Assembly: GCA_023430045.1 (NCBI GenBank)
Contig: JAEZCF010000082.1
Location: 1-18,012, forward strand
Length of the DNA: 18,012 bases
Origin: Pseudomonadota bacterium
GTDB taxonomy: Bacteria > Pseudomonadota > Gammaproteobacteria > Xanthomonadales > Xanthomonadaceae
Reading direction: 5' to 3'
How positions within the stretch are numbered: the stretch's first letter is position 1; the number at the start of each line of letters is the position of its first letter. The notes under the pieces are model-generated. The model worked only from the letters and a program-made list of their open reading frames with translations, was not told the DNA's origin and searched no databases. Both the position numbers and the translations under genes were made by a program. Below are positions 1 to 8,191 of the stretch, in pieces.

Positions 1-22
1 GCCCGCGCATCACTGCGCGGGC
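1..22 (-). terminator. Probable intrinsic terminator of the MFS gene (cut by window edge)
   Basis: Two perfectly complementary 8-base arms, GCCCGCGC (1-8) and GCGCGGGC (15-22), enclose a 6-base loop. The hairpin lies 45 bases past the stop codon of the minus-strand transporter gene. A U-tract for the minus strand would lie to the left of base 1, outside the window, so termination is inferred from the hairpin and its position. Confidence 0.5.
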
Positions 23-67
23 CCTCTTGGATTTCCAGAGATCGGCCGAGGCCGATTGCCTGCTGCG

Positions 68-1402
68 TCAGCGTGTGCCGTCCAGCCAGTTGGGGCCCTT
101 GTTCTTCAGGAAGAAGATATAGACCAGCAGGGACACCGCAATCACGGCAGTGATATAGATCACGAACTCATTTACCCGTCCGGTTGCCAACGCACCCTGG
201 TACAGCAGCGGCGCGGTGCCACCGAACAGGGAGTTCGCCAGGGCGTACCCCAGACCAACACCCAGCGCACGGATATGCGTCGGGAACAGCTCGGCCTTCA
301 CCACGGCGTTGATGGAGGTATAGCCGGTAAGGAACACGAAGCCGATGGCCAGGATCAGGAACGCCGACCCTGCCGAAGTTGCCTTGGGCAGCGCATCGAT
401 CAGGTACCACGTGTACAGCACGCCGCCGACGCCGAAGAACACCAGCAGACTCTTGCGGCCGATGCGGTCGGAGATCAGCCCGCCCAGTGGCTGCAGCAGC
501 ACCAGGAAGGTCAGCACGCCCAGGTTGATCAGCGTCCCGGTGATCACGTCGTCGCCGGCGAAGGCAGTCTGGATCATCTTCGGACCGTTGATGGTGTAGG
601 TGTAGAACGCCACCGTACCGCCGGCGGTGATCAGGAAGCACAGCAGCAGCGGACGCCACTGGTTCACGAACAGCTCGCGCAGCGAGCCGCTGGCCTTGGC
701 CTTGCCTTCCCTGGCCGCTTCGATGGAATCCTTGTTCAACGATTCATCCATCGTGCGTCGCAGCCAGAACACCACCAGCGCGCCGATGCCGCCAATGCCG
801 AAGGCCACACGCCAGCCCCATTCGGACACATGCGAGGTATCCCACGCCAGCAGCATCACCAGCAGCACCGCCTGCGCCAGCACATGGCCGCCGACCAGGG
901 TGACGTAGTGGAACGAGGACAGGAAGCCGCGCCAGCCCGGCACGGCCGCTTCGGACATGTACGTGGCGCTGGCACCGTATTCGCCACCGGTCGCAAAGCC
1001 CTGCAGCAGACGCGCGAACAGCAGCACGATCGCCGCCCAGATGCCGATGGACGCCGCCGTCGGCGTGATGGCTACCAGGAACGAGCAGGCAGCCATCACG
1101 CTGACCGATACCGTCAGCGCCAGACGCCGGCCATAACGGTCGGCAAAGCGACCGAAATACCAGGCCCCGATGGGACGCATCAGGAACGTCGCGGCGAAGA
1201 TCGCCCACACGTACATGGTGGAGTTCTTGTCGTCGGGCGAGAAGAACTGCGATTCGAAATACTTGGCGAATACCGAATAGACGTAGACGTCATACCACTC
1301 GACGAGATTGCCGGCGGAACCCTTCAGGGTATTGGACACCGAACGCCGCAGATCGGCCGGGACTGCGGTGCGAGGCGCCGCAGAGGTGGGGGAAGTGCTC
1401 AT
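68..1402 (-). CDS. MFS transporter, metabolite:H+ symporter family, KgtP-like
   Basis: This 444-residue inner-membrane carrier probably imports a small dicarboxylate or related organic acid with protons. The sequence resembles E. coli KgtP (alpha-ketoglutarate permease) along its length: GNLVEWYDVYVYSVFAKYF near the N terminus, FLMRPIGAWYFGRFADRYGRR (the family's loop 2-3 motif), LLQGFATGGEYGASATYMSE, and a second-half copy of the loop motif at GGLISDRIGRKS. Hydrophobic segments fit 12 membrane helices, and the length is close to KgtP (432). The start was placed at the ATG reading MSTSPTS. The open frame runs 74 codons further upstream, but that part is arginine-rich and unlike the family. 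The Shine-Dalgarno sequence is weak (GAGAG about a dozen bases upstream). The gene stands alone and is divergent from the GAF-EAL gene. The substrate is inferred; ProP- and ShiA-like permeases belong to the same family. Confidence 0.85.
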   Translation of the reverse strand: MSTSPTSAAPRTAVPADLRRSVSNTLKGSAGNLVEWYDVYVYSVFAKYFESQFFSPDDKNSTMYVWAIFAATFLMRPIGAWYFGRFADRYGRRLALTVSVSVMAACSFLVAITPTAASIGIWAAIVLLFARLLQGFATGGEYGASATYMSEAAVPGWRGFLSSFHYVTLVGGHVLAQAVLLVMLLAWDTSHVSEWGWRVAFGIGGIGALVVFWLRRTMDESLNKDSIEAAREGKAKASGSLRELFVNQWRPLLLCFLITAGGTVAFYTYTINGPKMIQTAFAGDDVITGTLINLGVLTFLVLLQPLGGLISDRIGRKSLLVFFGVGGVLYTWYLIDALPKATSAGSAFLILAIGFVFLTGYTSINAVVKAELFPTHIRALGVGLGYALANSLFGGTAPLLYQGALATGRVNEFVIYITAVIAVSLLVYIFFLKNKGPNWLDGTR

Positions 1403-1853
1403 GGGGGACCGTGCTCTCAGGTTGTGAAGCGGGTGATACGTTTCAAACGGCCTGCCCTTCGCCCGAAAACGACGGTGCATGCCCGCTCTGACGCGGTACC
1501 TTACCGCACGCGCGTGATCGCTGTCCGATGAACGGGGTACGGGTGCGCGCGCGCCGCTGTAAACATCACCTTGATGTGCGCCGATGCAGGCTGCAGTTGC
1601 CGCCCGCCCCCAAGGTGCACTCATGTCTACTGCCGGCTCGCAGATACGTCATCTGACGCCAATGCACTCCGTCACCGCAGCGCCGCACGCCATGCTGTCG
1701 GCGGTATGGCGCACAAAGCTGCTGATCGCGCCACCCTGAATCGTTAACCGGGTCGTGTGCGGGGCGCTGTGCCCGGCACGCTCAATGGCGGACGATGGTG
1801 CGGGACGACCACGTCTTCCCAGCTCCATAGCCTCCACTCAATTGATGTCGTGT
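1403..1853. other. 451-base divergent intergenic region
   Basis: This region separates the divergent transporter and GAF-EAL genes. I see no convincing gene in it. It contains three short perfect inverted repeats: CGTTTCAAACG at 1439-1449 (close to the transporter start), ACATCA-CCT-TGATGT at 1563-1577, and CGTCA-TC-TGACG at 1647-1658. Any could be an operator or chance. No clear -35/-10 pair stands out on either strand. Confidence 0.4.
1563..1577. promoter_or_regulatory. Inverted repeat, possible operator
   Basis: Perfect 6-3-6 inverted repeat with arms ACATCA and TGATGT, located 161 bases upstream of the transporter start codon. It has the size and symmetry of a dimeric regulator site, but I do not recognise the motif. 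Confidence 0.25.
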
Positions 1854-3641
1854 ATGCCACAGGAACTGAAATCCCAGGAAAGGATGATGGCCGTGAATGC
1901 GCTCCAGGTTCTGGACGCGGCGGCAGGTGCGTCACTGGATCGCATCACCCGATTGGCGGCCCGCACCTTCCACGCCCCGGTCGCCCTGGTGTCGATCGTC
2001 GATACGCGGATGCAGCACTTCATCTCGCGGGTCGGCCTGGACCTGGAAGGAACCGAAATCCGCAGTTCGATCTGTTCCCACACCATCACGTCCCCCGGGG
2101 TGCTGGTGGTACCCGACCTTGCCGCCGATGAGCGCTTCAGGGACAACCCGCTGGTCGTAGGCCCGCCCGGCCTGCGCTTCTACGCCGGCGCTCCACTGGT
2201 GGCCAAGAACGGCGTCGCCATCGGGGCGGTCTGCATCATGGATCGAATGCCGCGCGATTTTTCGCAGGACGAGCAGGAGCACCTGCAGACGCTGGCCAAC
2301 ATGATCATGAGCCAGCTCGAACTTCGCCAGTTGTCAGGCCGCCAGGATCCGGTCAGTGGATTGCCCAACCGGCACCAGTTCCATATCGATTTCGATGGGC
2401 TGGCGGCGCGCGCCACCCATGCGCAGTGCTACGCGGTAATGATCGATGTGCAGGACGTGCCTCGCCTGGATGCCGCTGGCCAGGCCTTGGGCATGCCACC
2501 GCTGGAGGCGATGATCCATCGCTCCGGCGTGCGTGTGCGGGTGGCACTGGAAGACGTGGCGACGGTCTATCACGTCGGCGTGAGCCGCTTCGCGTTCCTG
2601 CTGGACCTGCCTGGCACGGCGGATGTCGAAGACCTGCTGGAGGAGCTGAAGGTGCGGGTGATACGGCCGGTGATGGCGGCGGCGGTGCCGATGTCGCCGC
2701 AGTTCCATGCCGGCATCTGCGCCATCGTGCCTGAAGTGGACAGCAGCAATGACGTGCTGCGCAAACTGCTGGTTGCCTTGCAGGCGTCGATCAGCAACCG
2801 GAAGGATTACTGCTGGTACTCGGAAAAACGTGACGAGCACCAGCAGCGCGGCTACCGCCTGGCGGCCGACGCCGAACGCGGCCTGCGACGCGATGAGTTC
2901 CACCTGGTGTTCCAGCCCCGCATGGATACCAGGAGCGGGCGCATCGTGTCAGCCGAAGCGCTGATCCGCTGGAACCATCCGAGGATGGGTCCGGTCGGAC
3001 CGGGGGAGTTCATTCCGGTCTTCGAACGCACCGCATTGATGCCGATGGTCAGCGGCTGGGTGGTGGGCAGTGCGCTGGACCAGTTGCAGGCGTGGACGGC
3101 CGCCGGGCTGGCGGTGGCGCTTTCCATCAACCTGGCGGCCTCGGACCTGTCCACCGAAGGCATGGCCGGCCGTCTGCTGCAGGAAATGCAGGCACGCGAC
3201 CTGTCGCCATCCGGGTTGGAAATCGAGATCACCGAGGGCGAATGGTTGAGGGCCGACACCATCGCCGGTGAAGAGCTCAGGGTGCTCGCCGCCGCAGGGG
3301 TACGCATCGCCATCGATGATTTCGGCAGCGGCTACAGCAATTTCGGCTATCTATCGCAGCTGCCGATTTCCACCATCAAGATGGACAAGTCGCTCATCGA
3401 TGGCATCGCGGTCGATGCCAGTGCACGGCTGAAGGTGAAAGCGATCGTCGAACTGTCCAGGGGCCTTGGCTATCGCACCGTCGCCGAGGGCGTGGAAACC
3501 GCTGCACAACTGCAGGCATTGAAGGAACTCGGCTGCGACCAGGTGCAGGGATTCCTGCTGTCCGAGCCGCTGCCTGCCGATGCGCTGCGCGCCATGGCTC
3601 AACAGGCCGGGCGCATGGACGACGTTGTCCCACCCGGGTAA
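1854..3641 (+). CDS. GAF / degenerate GGDEF / EAL protein, probable cyclic-di-GMP phosphodiesterase
   Basis: This 595-residue protein is probably cytoplasmic, as I see no membrane segment or signal peptide. Residues about 20-160 form a GAF domain of the type with an FxAPVALVSIVD opening. Residues about 165-320 are a GGDEF fold (DPVSGLPNRHQF) whose active-site motif is G-V-S-R-F (242-246) instead of GGDEF, so cyclase activity is unlikely. Residues about 340-585 are an EAL domain keeping the expected catalytic positions: E368-A-L, N426, E461, D488-D489 in DDFGSGYSN, K509, E545 and Q565. It should hydrolyse cyclic-di-GMP under control of the GAF domain, whose ligand is unknown. The start is uncertain. 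ATG 1854 keeps the usual N-terminal GAF helix but has no clear ribosome-binding site; ATG 1884/1887 follow AGGAAAGG but would trim that helix. An in-frame ATG also exists at 1845. Confidence 0.88.
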   Translation: MPQELKSQERMMAVNALQVLDAAAGASLDRITRLAARTFHAPVALVSIVDTRMQHFISRVGLDLEGTEIRSSICSHTITSPGVLVVPDLAADERFRDNPLVVGPPGLRFYAGAPLVAKNGVAIGAVCIMDRMPRDFSQDEQEHLQTLANMIMSQLELRQLSGRQDPVSGLPNRHQFHIDFDGLAARATHAQCYAVMIDVQDVPRLDAAGQALGMPPLEAMIHRSGVRVRVALEDVATVYHVGVSRFAFLLDLPGTADVEDLLEELKVRVIRPVMAAAVPMSPQFHAGICAIVPEVDSSNDVLRKLLVALQASISNRKDYCWYSEKRDEHQQRGYRLAADAERGLRRDEFHLVFQPRMDTRSGRIVSAEALIRWNHPRMGPVGPGEFIPVFERTALMPMVSGWVVGSALDQLQAWTAAGLAVALSINLAASDLSTEGMAGRLLQEMQARDLSPSGLEIEITEGEWLRADTIAGEELRVLAAAGVRIAIDDFGSGYSNFGYLSQLPISTIKMDKSLIDGIAVDASARLKVKAIVELSRGLGYRTVAEGVETAAQLQALKELGCDQVQGFLLSEPLPADALRAMAQQAGRMDDVVPPG

Positions 3642-3674
3642 GCCCGCGCTGGATCGGCTTCAGCCACGGACACG

Positions 3675-3706
3675 AAAAAGGCCCGCGCAATGCTGCACGA
3701 GCCTTT
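3675..3706 (-). terminator. Intrinsic terminator after tRNA-Pro
   Basis: On the minus strand AAAGGC opens an imperfect GC-rich stem that closes with GCCTTT, and then runs into TTTTT (plus-strand A's at 3675-3679). It lies 12 bases beyond the tRNA CCA end. It may also serve weakly as a terminator for the plus-strand GAF-EAL gene, which ends 33 bases away, but the plus-strand T-run is only three long. Confidence 0.75.
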
Positions 3707-3718
3707 GATCGTTCACAG

Positions 3719-3795
3719 TGGTCGGGACGGCCGGATTCGAACCGACGACCCTCTGCCCCCCAGGCAGATGCGCTACCAGGCTGCGCTACGCCCCG
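3719..3795 (-). tRNA. tRNA-Pro (anticodon GGG)
   Basis: The minus strand reads as a complete 77-base cloverleaf. The acceptor stem is CGGGGCG paired with CGTCCCG (one G-U), with discriminator A and an encoded CCA. The D-arm contains AGCCTGGTAGC, the T-loop is TTCGAAT, and the anticodon stem TCTGC/GCAGA encloses the loop CTGGGGG. With T at position 33, the anticodon is GGG, reading CCC and CCU proline codons. It lies immediately downstream of the MerR-type gene and could be partly co-transcribed with it. Confidence 0.97.
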
Positions 3796-3836
3796 ACATG
3801 TCTGCGATGTTGCCCCGCCGTTGAAGCGGGCCACGA

Positions 3837-3842
3837 AGTATA
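3837..3842 (-). promoter_or_regulatory. Possible -10 box for tRNA-Pro
   Basis: TATACT on the minus strand lies about 41 bases upstream of the mature tRNA 5' end, between the MerR-type gene and the tRNA. The -10 match is good, but no convincing -35 hexamer is seen at 16-18 bases, so promoter status is tentative. Confidence 0.4.
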
Positions 3843-3864
3843 GCGGATCAGCACGAAAAAAGGA

Positions 3865-4221
3865 TCAGCGTCGAAGCAGTTGCAGCACTTCTTCCAGTTC
3901 CATGCGCACCTGCTTGATGATCTGCTGGCTGAGCGCAGCCTCCTCGCGCGCATCGGCCCCTTCCAGGCGCAGACGCGCACCGCCGATGGTATAGCCCTGT
4001 TCGTACAGCAGGCTGCGGATCTGGCGGATCATCAGCACGTCGTGGCGCTGGTAGTAGCGGCGGTTGCCACGACGCTTGGCCGGCTCCAGGCTGGGAAATT
4101 CGGTTTCCCAGTAGCGCAGCACATGCGGCTTGACGTCGCACAGCTCGCTTACCTCACCAATGGTGAAGTAGCGCTTGGCCGGAATCGGCGGAAGTTCTCG
4201 GTTACTGCCCGGATCCAGCAT
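3865..4221 (-). CDS. MerR-family transcriptional regulator, short form downstream of ihfA
   Basis: This 118-residue protein has a MerR-type winged helix-turn-helix at residues about 17-85: YFTIGEVSELCDVKPHVLRYW, then the wing region RRGNRRYYQRHDVLMIRQI and LLYEQGYTIGGARLRL. A short C-terminal helix (EEAALSQQIIKQVRMELEEVLQLL) is the likely dimerisation coil. No effector domain or cysteine set for metal binding is visible, so the inducer is unknown. The start ATG overlaps the end of ihfA by 20 bases and has GGAAG just upstream inside ihfA, which points to translational coupling. A MerR-like gene directly after ihfA, followed by tRNA-Pro, is a familiar arrangement in gammaproteobacteria. Its target is not known to me. 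Confidence 0.92.
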   Translation of the reverse strand: MLDPGSNRELPPIPAKRYFTIGEVSELCDVKPHVLRYWETEFPSLEPAKRRGNRRYYQRHDVLMIRQIRSLLYEQGYTIGGARLRLEGADAREEAALSQQIIKQVRMELEEVLQLLRR

Positions 4222-4501
4222 AGGCTTCCACCCTTTCCTTGAGCTTCTGGCCCGGACGGAAGGTCACCACCGTACGCGCCGAAATCGGAATTTCCTCACC
4301 GGTCTTCGGATTGCGGCCCGGGCGCTGGTTCTTGCGCCGCAGGTCGAAATTACCGAAACCGGACAGTTTCACCTGGCGTCCCTGCTCCAGGGCATCACGC
4401 AGCACATCGAAGAACGCATCGACGAATTCCTTGGCTTCACGCTTGTTCAAGCCGACTTCGTCGAACAGTTTTTCGGCCATCTCGGCCTTGGTCAGTGCCA
4501 T
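4202..4501 (-). CDS. ihfA: Integration host factor subunit alpha
   Basis: This 99-residue DNA-bending protein forms the IHF heterodimer with IhfB and acts in recombination, replication and transcription. The full HU/IHF fold is present: an N-terminal helical body (MALTKAEMAEKLFDEVGLNK), GFGNFDLRRKNQRPGRNPKTG at the start of the DNA-embracing arm with its R-N-P tip, and FRPGQKLKERV at the C terminus. The frame is open 19 codons further upstream, but MALTKAEMAE is the family's normal N terminus. The gene lies 28 bases after the pheT stop codon, as in the E. coli pheST-ihfA order, so it is probably co-transcribed with pheST. Confidence 0.97.
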   Translation of the reverse strand: MALTKAEMAEKLFDEVGLNKREAKEFVDAFFDVLRDALEQGRQVKLSGFGNFDLRRKNQRPGRNPKTGEEIPISARTVVTFRPGQKLKERVEAYAGSGQ

Positions 4502-4529
4502 CGCCTGCTTACCCCTGGATGCTACCCGT

Positions 4530-6920
4530 TCAACCGCGGATGCGGGCGTGGTGTTCACGCTCTATGGCGGCAACCACCTCGGTCACCACCGCGTCCACGT
4601 CGCGGTCCGTCAGAGTGCGGGACTTGTCCTGCAAAATCAAGCCCATAGCGAGACTCTTGAAACCCGGATCGACCCCCTGCCCGACATACCGGTCGAACAG
4701 CACCAGCTCGCGCAGCAGCGGGCCGGCGGCCAGACGCACGGTGGCCGACAGGTCGGCCCAGGCAACGGCGGCCGGCGCCAGCACCGCCAGGTCACGGCGC
4801 ACGGCCGGGAAGCGCGACAGCTCGGTCGCACGCGGCAGCTCGCGGGCGGCCAGCAGCGCCAGGTCCAGTTCCAGGCCGTAAACGTCCACATCGATGTCCA
4901 TGGCGCGGGCCAGACGCGGATGGATCTGGCCGATCCAGCCGATCAGGACCTCGTCGCGGTACACATCCGCCGAACGCGCCGGGTGACCGAACGGACGCTG
5001 CGAAGGACGCAGTTCCAGCACCGCACCACTGGCGGCGGCGAGCGATTCCAGGTCGCCCTTCAGGTCATGGAAATCGACCTTGCGAGCGGGCACATCCCAT
5101 TGCACGGCTTCGGCGTCGCCGCAGACCACGGCGGCCACGCGCTGGGTTTCCAGCGGCGCGGGGCTGCCCTCGCCGGCCTGCGCGGTGAACGCGCGACCGA
5201 TCTCGAACAGGCGCACGCGACCCGCCTGGCGGGCGACATTGCGGCCCAGCGTGGCGGTCAGGCCGGGCAGCAGCGCCGGCCGCATCACCGCCAGCTCCGC
5301 CGACAGCGGATTGGCCAGCGGCACGAGCCCCTCGGTGAGCTGCCAATGCTGCAGCAGCTGGGCATCCACGAAGGCGAAGTTGATGGTTTCCTGCAGCTCG
5401 CGCGCCAGCAGCTGGCGGCGCACGCTCAGCTCGTCCAGGCGCGTTTCGCTGGGCATTGCCACGCGTGCGGCGCCGCCGGGCAGCGTGGTGGGGATCTGTT
5501 CGTAACCGTGGATGCGCGCCAGTTCCTCGATCAGGTCTTCTTCGATGGCGATGTCGAAACGGCGGCTCGGCGCGGTCACCTGCCAGCCTTCGGCATCACC
5601 GGCGACCTGCATGCCCAGCGCACGCAGGATGCGTTCGATTTCAGCATCCTCGATGCTGATGCCCAGCACGCGGGCGATGCGCGCGCGGCGCAGTGCGATC
5701 GTCACTGGCTGTACCACACCGGCTTCGGCCTGCGCGGCACGCGCCTCGGTGACCGGCGACGGCGTGCCACCGGCCAGTTCCAGCACCAGCGCGGTGGCAT
5801 GTTCGATCGCCGCACGCGGCAGCGCCGGATCCACGCCACGCTCGAAACGGTGGCCGGCATCGGTGTGCAGGCCCAGCTTGCGGCCACGCCCCATGATGGC
5901 GGCCGGAGCGAAGTGCGCGGCCTCCAGGAAGATATCGGTGGTGGCGTCGGTGACGCGGCTATCAAAACCGCCCATCAGGCCGGCCAGGCCCACCGGACGG
6001 TCGGCATCGGTCACCACCAGGAAGCTGTCGTCCAGTGCGGCATCGCGGCCATCGAGCAGCTTCAGGGTTTCGCCGGCGCGCGAACGGCGCACGCCGATGC
6101 GGCCCTGCAGGGTGCCCAGATCATAGGCATGCATGGGCTGGCCGAGTTCCAGCATCACGTACTGGGTGATGTCGACCAGCAGCGATACCGGCCGCACGCC
6201 GCTGCGGCGCAGGCGCTCGGCCATCCACAGCGGAGTCCTCGCGGTGGCATCCACGCCTTCGATGACACGGCCCAGGTAGCTCGGCGCATCGGCGCCGGCA
6301 TCCAGCGCGATGGACAGCTCGCGGCTGCCCTGCGCCGGCACCGCTTCGGCGGCGAACGGCACCACGTCGCTGCGCGTGGCGGCGGCCACGTCGAAAGCAA
6401 TGCCACGTATGCTGAAGCAGTCCGCGCGGTTTGGCGTCAGCTTGATCTCGATGCTGGCATCGGGCAGCCCCAGATACTCCACCAGGGCCTGGCCGACCGG
6501 CGCGTCGTCCGGCAGTTCGAACAGACCGGATGCATCGCTGTCCAGGCCCAGCTCCTTCGCCGAGCACAGCATGCCGTTGGATTCCACGCCACGCAGCCTG
6601 GCCGGCCTGATCTTCAGTTCGCCGATCTGCGCGCCAACCAGCGCCAGCGGCGCCACCAGGCCCGGTCGTGCGTTCGGTGCGCCGCAGACGATCTGCAGGT
6701 GCTCGCCCTGTCCGGCATCCACCTGGCACACCTGCAGGCGGTCGGCCTCGGGATGGCGTTCGGCGGACACGATGCGCGCCACCACCACCTGCTCCAGTCC
6801 GGCGCCGAGCACGGCCACCTCTTCCACTTCCAGGCCGATGGCGGTCAGCACTGCACTGAGTTCATCGCGCGAGGCAGCGGTGGGGACGTGGCTGCGCAAC
6901 CAGTTTTCGGAGAATTTCAT
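4530..6920 (-). CDS. pheT: Phenylalanine--tRNA ligase beta subunit
   Basis: This 796-residue subunit of the alpha2-beta2 PheRS binds tRNA-Phe and carries the editing domain (E. coli 795 residues). The N terminus MKFSENWLRSHV is typical. Residues about 40-150 are the OB-fold tRNA-binding domain (VVVARIVSAERHPEADRLQVCQV, then VCGAPN). The B3/B4 editing region follows, and the last ~95 residues form the ferredoxin-like anticodon-binding domain (SRFPAVRRDLAVL through KSLAMGLILQDKSRTLTD). The start was chosen at MKFSENWL because the nine extra upstream codons are not family-like and AGGATGA sits at ribosome-binding distance. It follows pheS after 117 bases containing a paired repeat. Confidence 0.97.
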   Translation of the reverse strand: MKFSENWLRSHVPTAASRDELSAVLTAIGLEVEEVAVLGAGLEQVVVARIVSAERHPEADRLQVCQVDAGQGEHLQIVCGAPNARPGLVAPLALVGAQIGELKIRPARLRGVESNGMLCSAKELGLDSDASGLFELPDDAPVGQALVEYLGLPDASIEIKLTPNRADCFSIRGIAFDVAAATRSDVVPFAAEAVPAQGSRELSIALDAGADAPSYLGRVIEGVDATARTPLWMAERLRRSGVRPVSLLVDITQYVMLELGQPMHAYDLGTLQGRIGVRRSRAGETLKLLDGRDAALDDSFLVVTDADRPVGLAGLMGGFDSRVTDATTDIFLEAAHFAPAAIMGRGRKLGLHTDAGHRFERGVDPALPRAAIEHATALVLELAGGTPSPVTEARAAQAEAGVVQPVTIALRRARIARVLGISIEDAEIERILRALGMQVAGDAEGWQVTAPSRRFDIAIEEDLIEELARIHGYEQIPTTLPGGAARVAMPSETRLDELSVRRQLLARELQETINFAFVDAQLLQHWQLTEGLVPLANPLSAELAVMRPALLPGLTATLGRNVARQAGRVRLFEIGRAFTAQAGEGSPAPLETQRVAAVVCGDAEAVQWDVPARKVDFHDLKGDLESLAAASGAVLELRPSQRPFGHPARSADVYRDEVLIGWIGQIHPRLARAMDIDVDVYGLELDLALLAARELPRATELSRFPAVRRDLAVLAPAAVAWADLSATVRLAAGPLLRELVLFDRYVGQGVDPGFKSLAMGLILQDKSRTLTDRDVDAVVTEVVAAIEREHHARIRG

Positions 6921-6983
6921 GGGGTCATCCTGGTGGGCCCGGCGCATGCGCCTGGGCTGTGATGGTGCGTGAAACGGTGGGGC

Positions 6984-7030
6984 AGCCGGGCAGAGCCCGG
7001 TCCAGCAAGCCGGGCAGAGCCCAGCTCTAC
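6984..7030 (-). repeat. Tandem pair of SMAG-like (GTAG) REP elements between pheS and pheT
   Basis: AGCCGGGCAGAGCCC occurs twice as a direct repeat at 6984-6998 and 7008-7022. Read on the minus strand, the first-encountered copy is GTAG followed by AGCTGGGCTCTGCCCGGCT, a GTAG-headed imperfect hairpin; the second is a close partner lacking the GTAG head. This matches my knowledge of the SMAG repeats of Stenotrophomonas maltophilia, which often occur as dimers between genes. The elements would form hairpins in the pheST mRNA. Confidence 0.75.
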
Positions 7031-7037
7031 AAGGGGG

Positions 7038-8033
7038 TCAGGCGAACTGGCGCAGGAACCGCACGTCGTTTTCGAAGAATGCGCGCAGGTCGTTCACGCC
7101 GTAGCGCAGCATCGCGAAGCGCTCCACGCCCAGGCCGAAGGCGAAGCCGGTGTAACGCTCCGGATCGATGCCGACGCTGCGCAGCACGTTCGGATGGACC
7201 ATGCCGCAGCCCAGCACTTCCAGCCAGCGCGTGCTGCCATCGGGCTGCTGCCAGGCGATGTCCACTTCCGCACCGGGCTCAACGAACGGGAAATAGCTGG
7301 GACGGAAACGCATCTCGAAATCACGCTCGAAGAACGCGCGTACGAACTCGGACAGCGTGCCCTTCAGGTCGGCGAAATTGGAGTGTTCGTCCACAAGCAG
7401 GCCTTCCACCTGGTGGAACATCGGCGAATGGGTCTGGTCGCTGTCGCTGCGGTATACCTTGCCGGCGGCGATCATGCGCAGCGGCGGGGCATGATCGCCC
7501 ATGTAGCGCACCTGCACACCGGAGGTATGCGTACGCAGCAGGCGGCCGTCGCCGAAGTAGAAGGTGTCGTGCATCGCACGCGCCGGATGATGCGGCGGGA
7601 AATTCAGGGCTTCGAAGTTGTGCCAGTCGTCTTCGATTTCCGGCCCTTCGGACAGCTCATAGCCAAGGCGACCGAAGATTTCAGTGATGCGCTCCAGGGT
7701 GCGGGTGACCGGATGCAGCCCACCGCGGCCAGCACGGCGGCCCGGCAGGGTGATGTCGATCGCTTCAGCGGCCAGGCGCGCATCCAGCGCGGCATCTTCA
7801 AGCACGGTCCGGCGTTCGGCCAGGGCGCTGGTGAGCGCGTCTCGGGCACGGTTGATGGCTTCACCGGCGGCCTTGCGCTCGTCAGGCGGCAATGCGCCAA
7901 GCTGCTTGAGCTGGGCGGTGATGCTGCCACTCTTGCCCAGCAGGGACACGCGCAGCTGCTCCAGCGCATCGGGACTCTGCGCGGCGGCCACATCGGCCAG
8001 TGCCTGGGTGGTCAGGGATTGGATGTCGCTCAT
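7038..8033 (-). CDS. pheS: Phenylalanine--tRNA ligase alpha subunit
   Basis: This 331-residue catalytic subunit of PheRS forms Phe-AMP and charges tRNA-Phe in the cytoplasm. The N-terminal coiled-coil region is followed by LLGKSGSITAQLKQLGALPPDERK. The class II core has GPEIEDDWHNFEALNFPPHHPAR, motif 2 region GKVYRSDSDQTHSPMFHQVEG, and motif 3 GFAFGLGVERFAMLRYGVND near the C terminus. The start was placed at MSDIQSLTTQAL, the usual N terminus; the longer open frame upstream runs through the terminator at 8139-8174 and encodes unrelated sequence. GGAG lies about 12 bases upstream, a rather distant ribosome-binding site. The gene is separated from rplT by 195 bases holding two hairpins. Confidence 0.97.
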   Translation of the reverse strand: MSDIQSLTTQALADVAAAQSPDALEQLRVSLLGKSGSITAQLKQLGALPPDERKAAGEAINRARDALTSALAERRTVLEDAALDARLAAEAIDITLPGRRAGRGGLHPVTRTLERITEIFGRLGYELSEGPEIEDDWHNFEALNFPPHHPARAMHDTFYFGDGRLLRTHTSGVQVRYMGDHAPPLRMIAAGKVYRSDSDQTHSPMFHQVEGLLVDEHSNFADLKGTLSEFVRAFFERDFEMRFRPSYFPFVEPGAEVDIAWQQPDGSTRWLEVLGCGMVHPNVLRSVGIDPERYTGFAFGLGVERFAMLRYGVNDLRAFFENDVRFLRQFA

Positions 8034-8138
8034 GGGTGGCCGAAACTCCAGTCGGTGTGCCATCGCGATGCGCGAAGGGCCGACCCCCGTCGCCACCGCC
8101 GTCCGGCCGCCCCGCGTCTTCCGCGTTGGCGACCGCAC

Positions 8139-8174
8139 AAAAAAGAATGGGGAAGGACTCGCGCCCTTCCCCAT
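8139..8174 (-). terminator. Intrinsic terminator or attenuator between rplT and pheS
   Basis: On the minus strand ATGGGGAAGG (8174-8165) pairs perfectly with CCTTCCCCAT (8156-8147) across an 8-base loop. TC and then six T's follow (plus-strand A's 8139-8144). It lies 105 bases upstream of the pheS start codon. In E. coli the equivalent position is the pheM attenuator. Here I find no phenylalanine-rich leader before the hairpin, so it may be a plain terminator for rpmI-rplT. Confidence 0.9.
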
Positions 8175-8191
8175 GCATTGCCTTACCCACA

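Noticed and set aside
56..1531. Long plus-strand open frame (491 codons) opposite the MFS gene.
   Set aside because: It is the antisense shadow of a clear transporter gene; its Q/H/R-rich composition is that of reverse-strand reading of GC-rich codons.
4239..6962. 907-codon plus-strand open frame opposite pheT and ihfA.
   Set aside because: PheT and IhfA are unmistakable on the other strand; the plus-strand product has H/Q/R-rich antisense composition and no domain.
8034..8174. In-frame upstream extension of pheS with three consecutive Phe codons, resembling a Phe leader.
   Set aside because: The Phe codons are simply the T-tract of the terminator (TTC TTT TTT), the ATG lies inside the hairpin stem, and the rest is arginine-rich and unlike PheS. 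A sensing leader should precede the hairpin.
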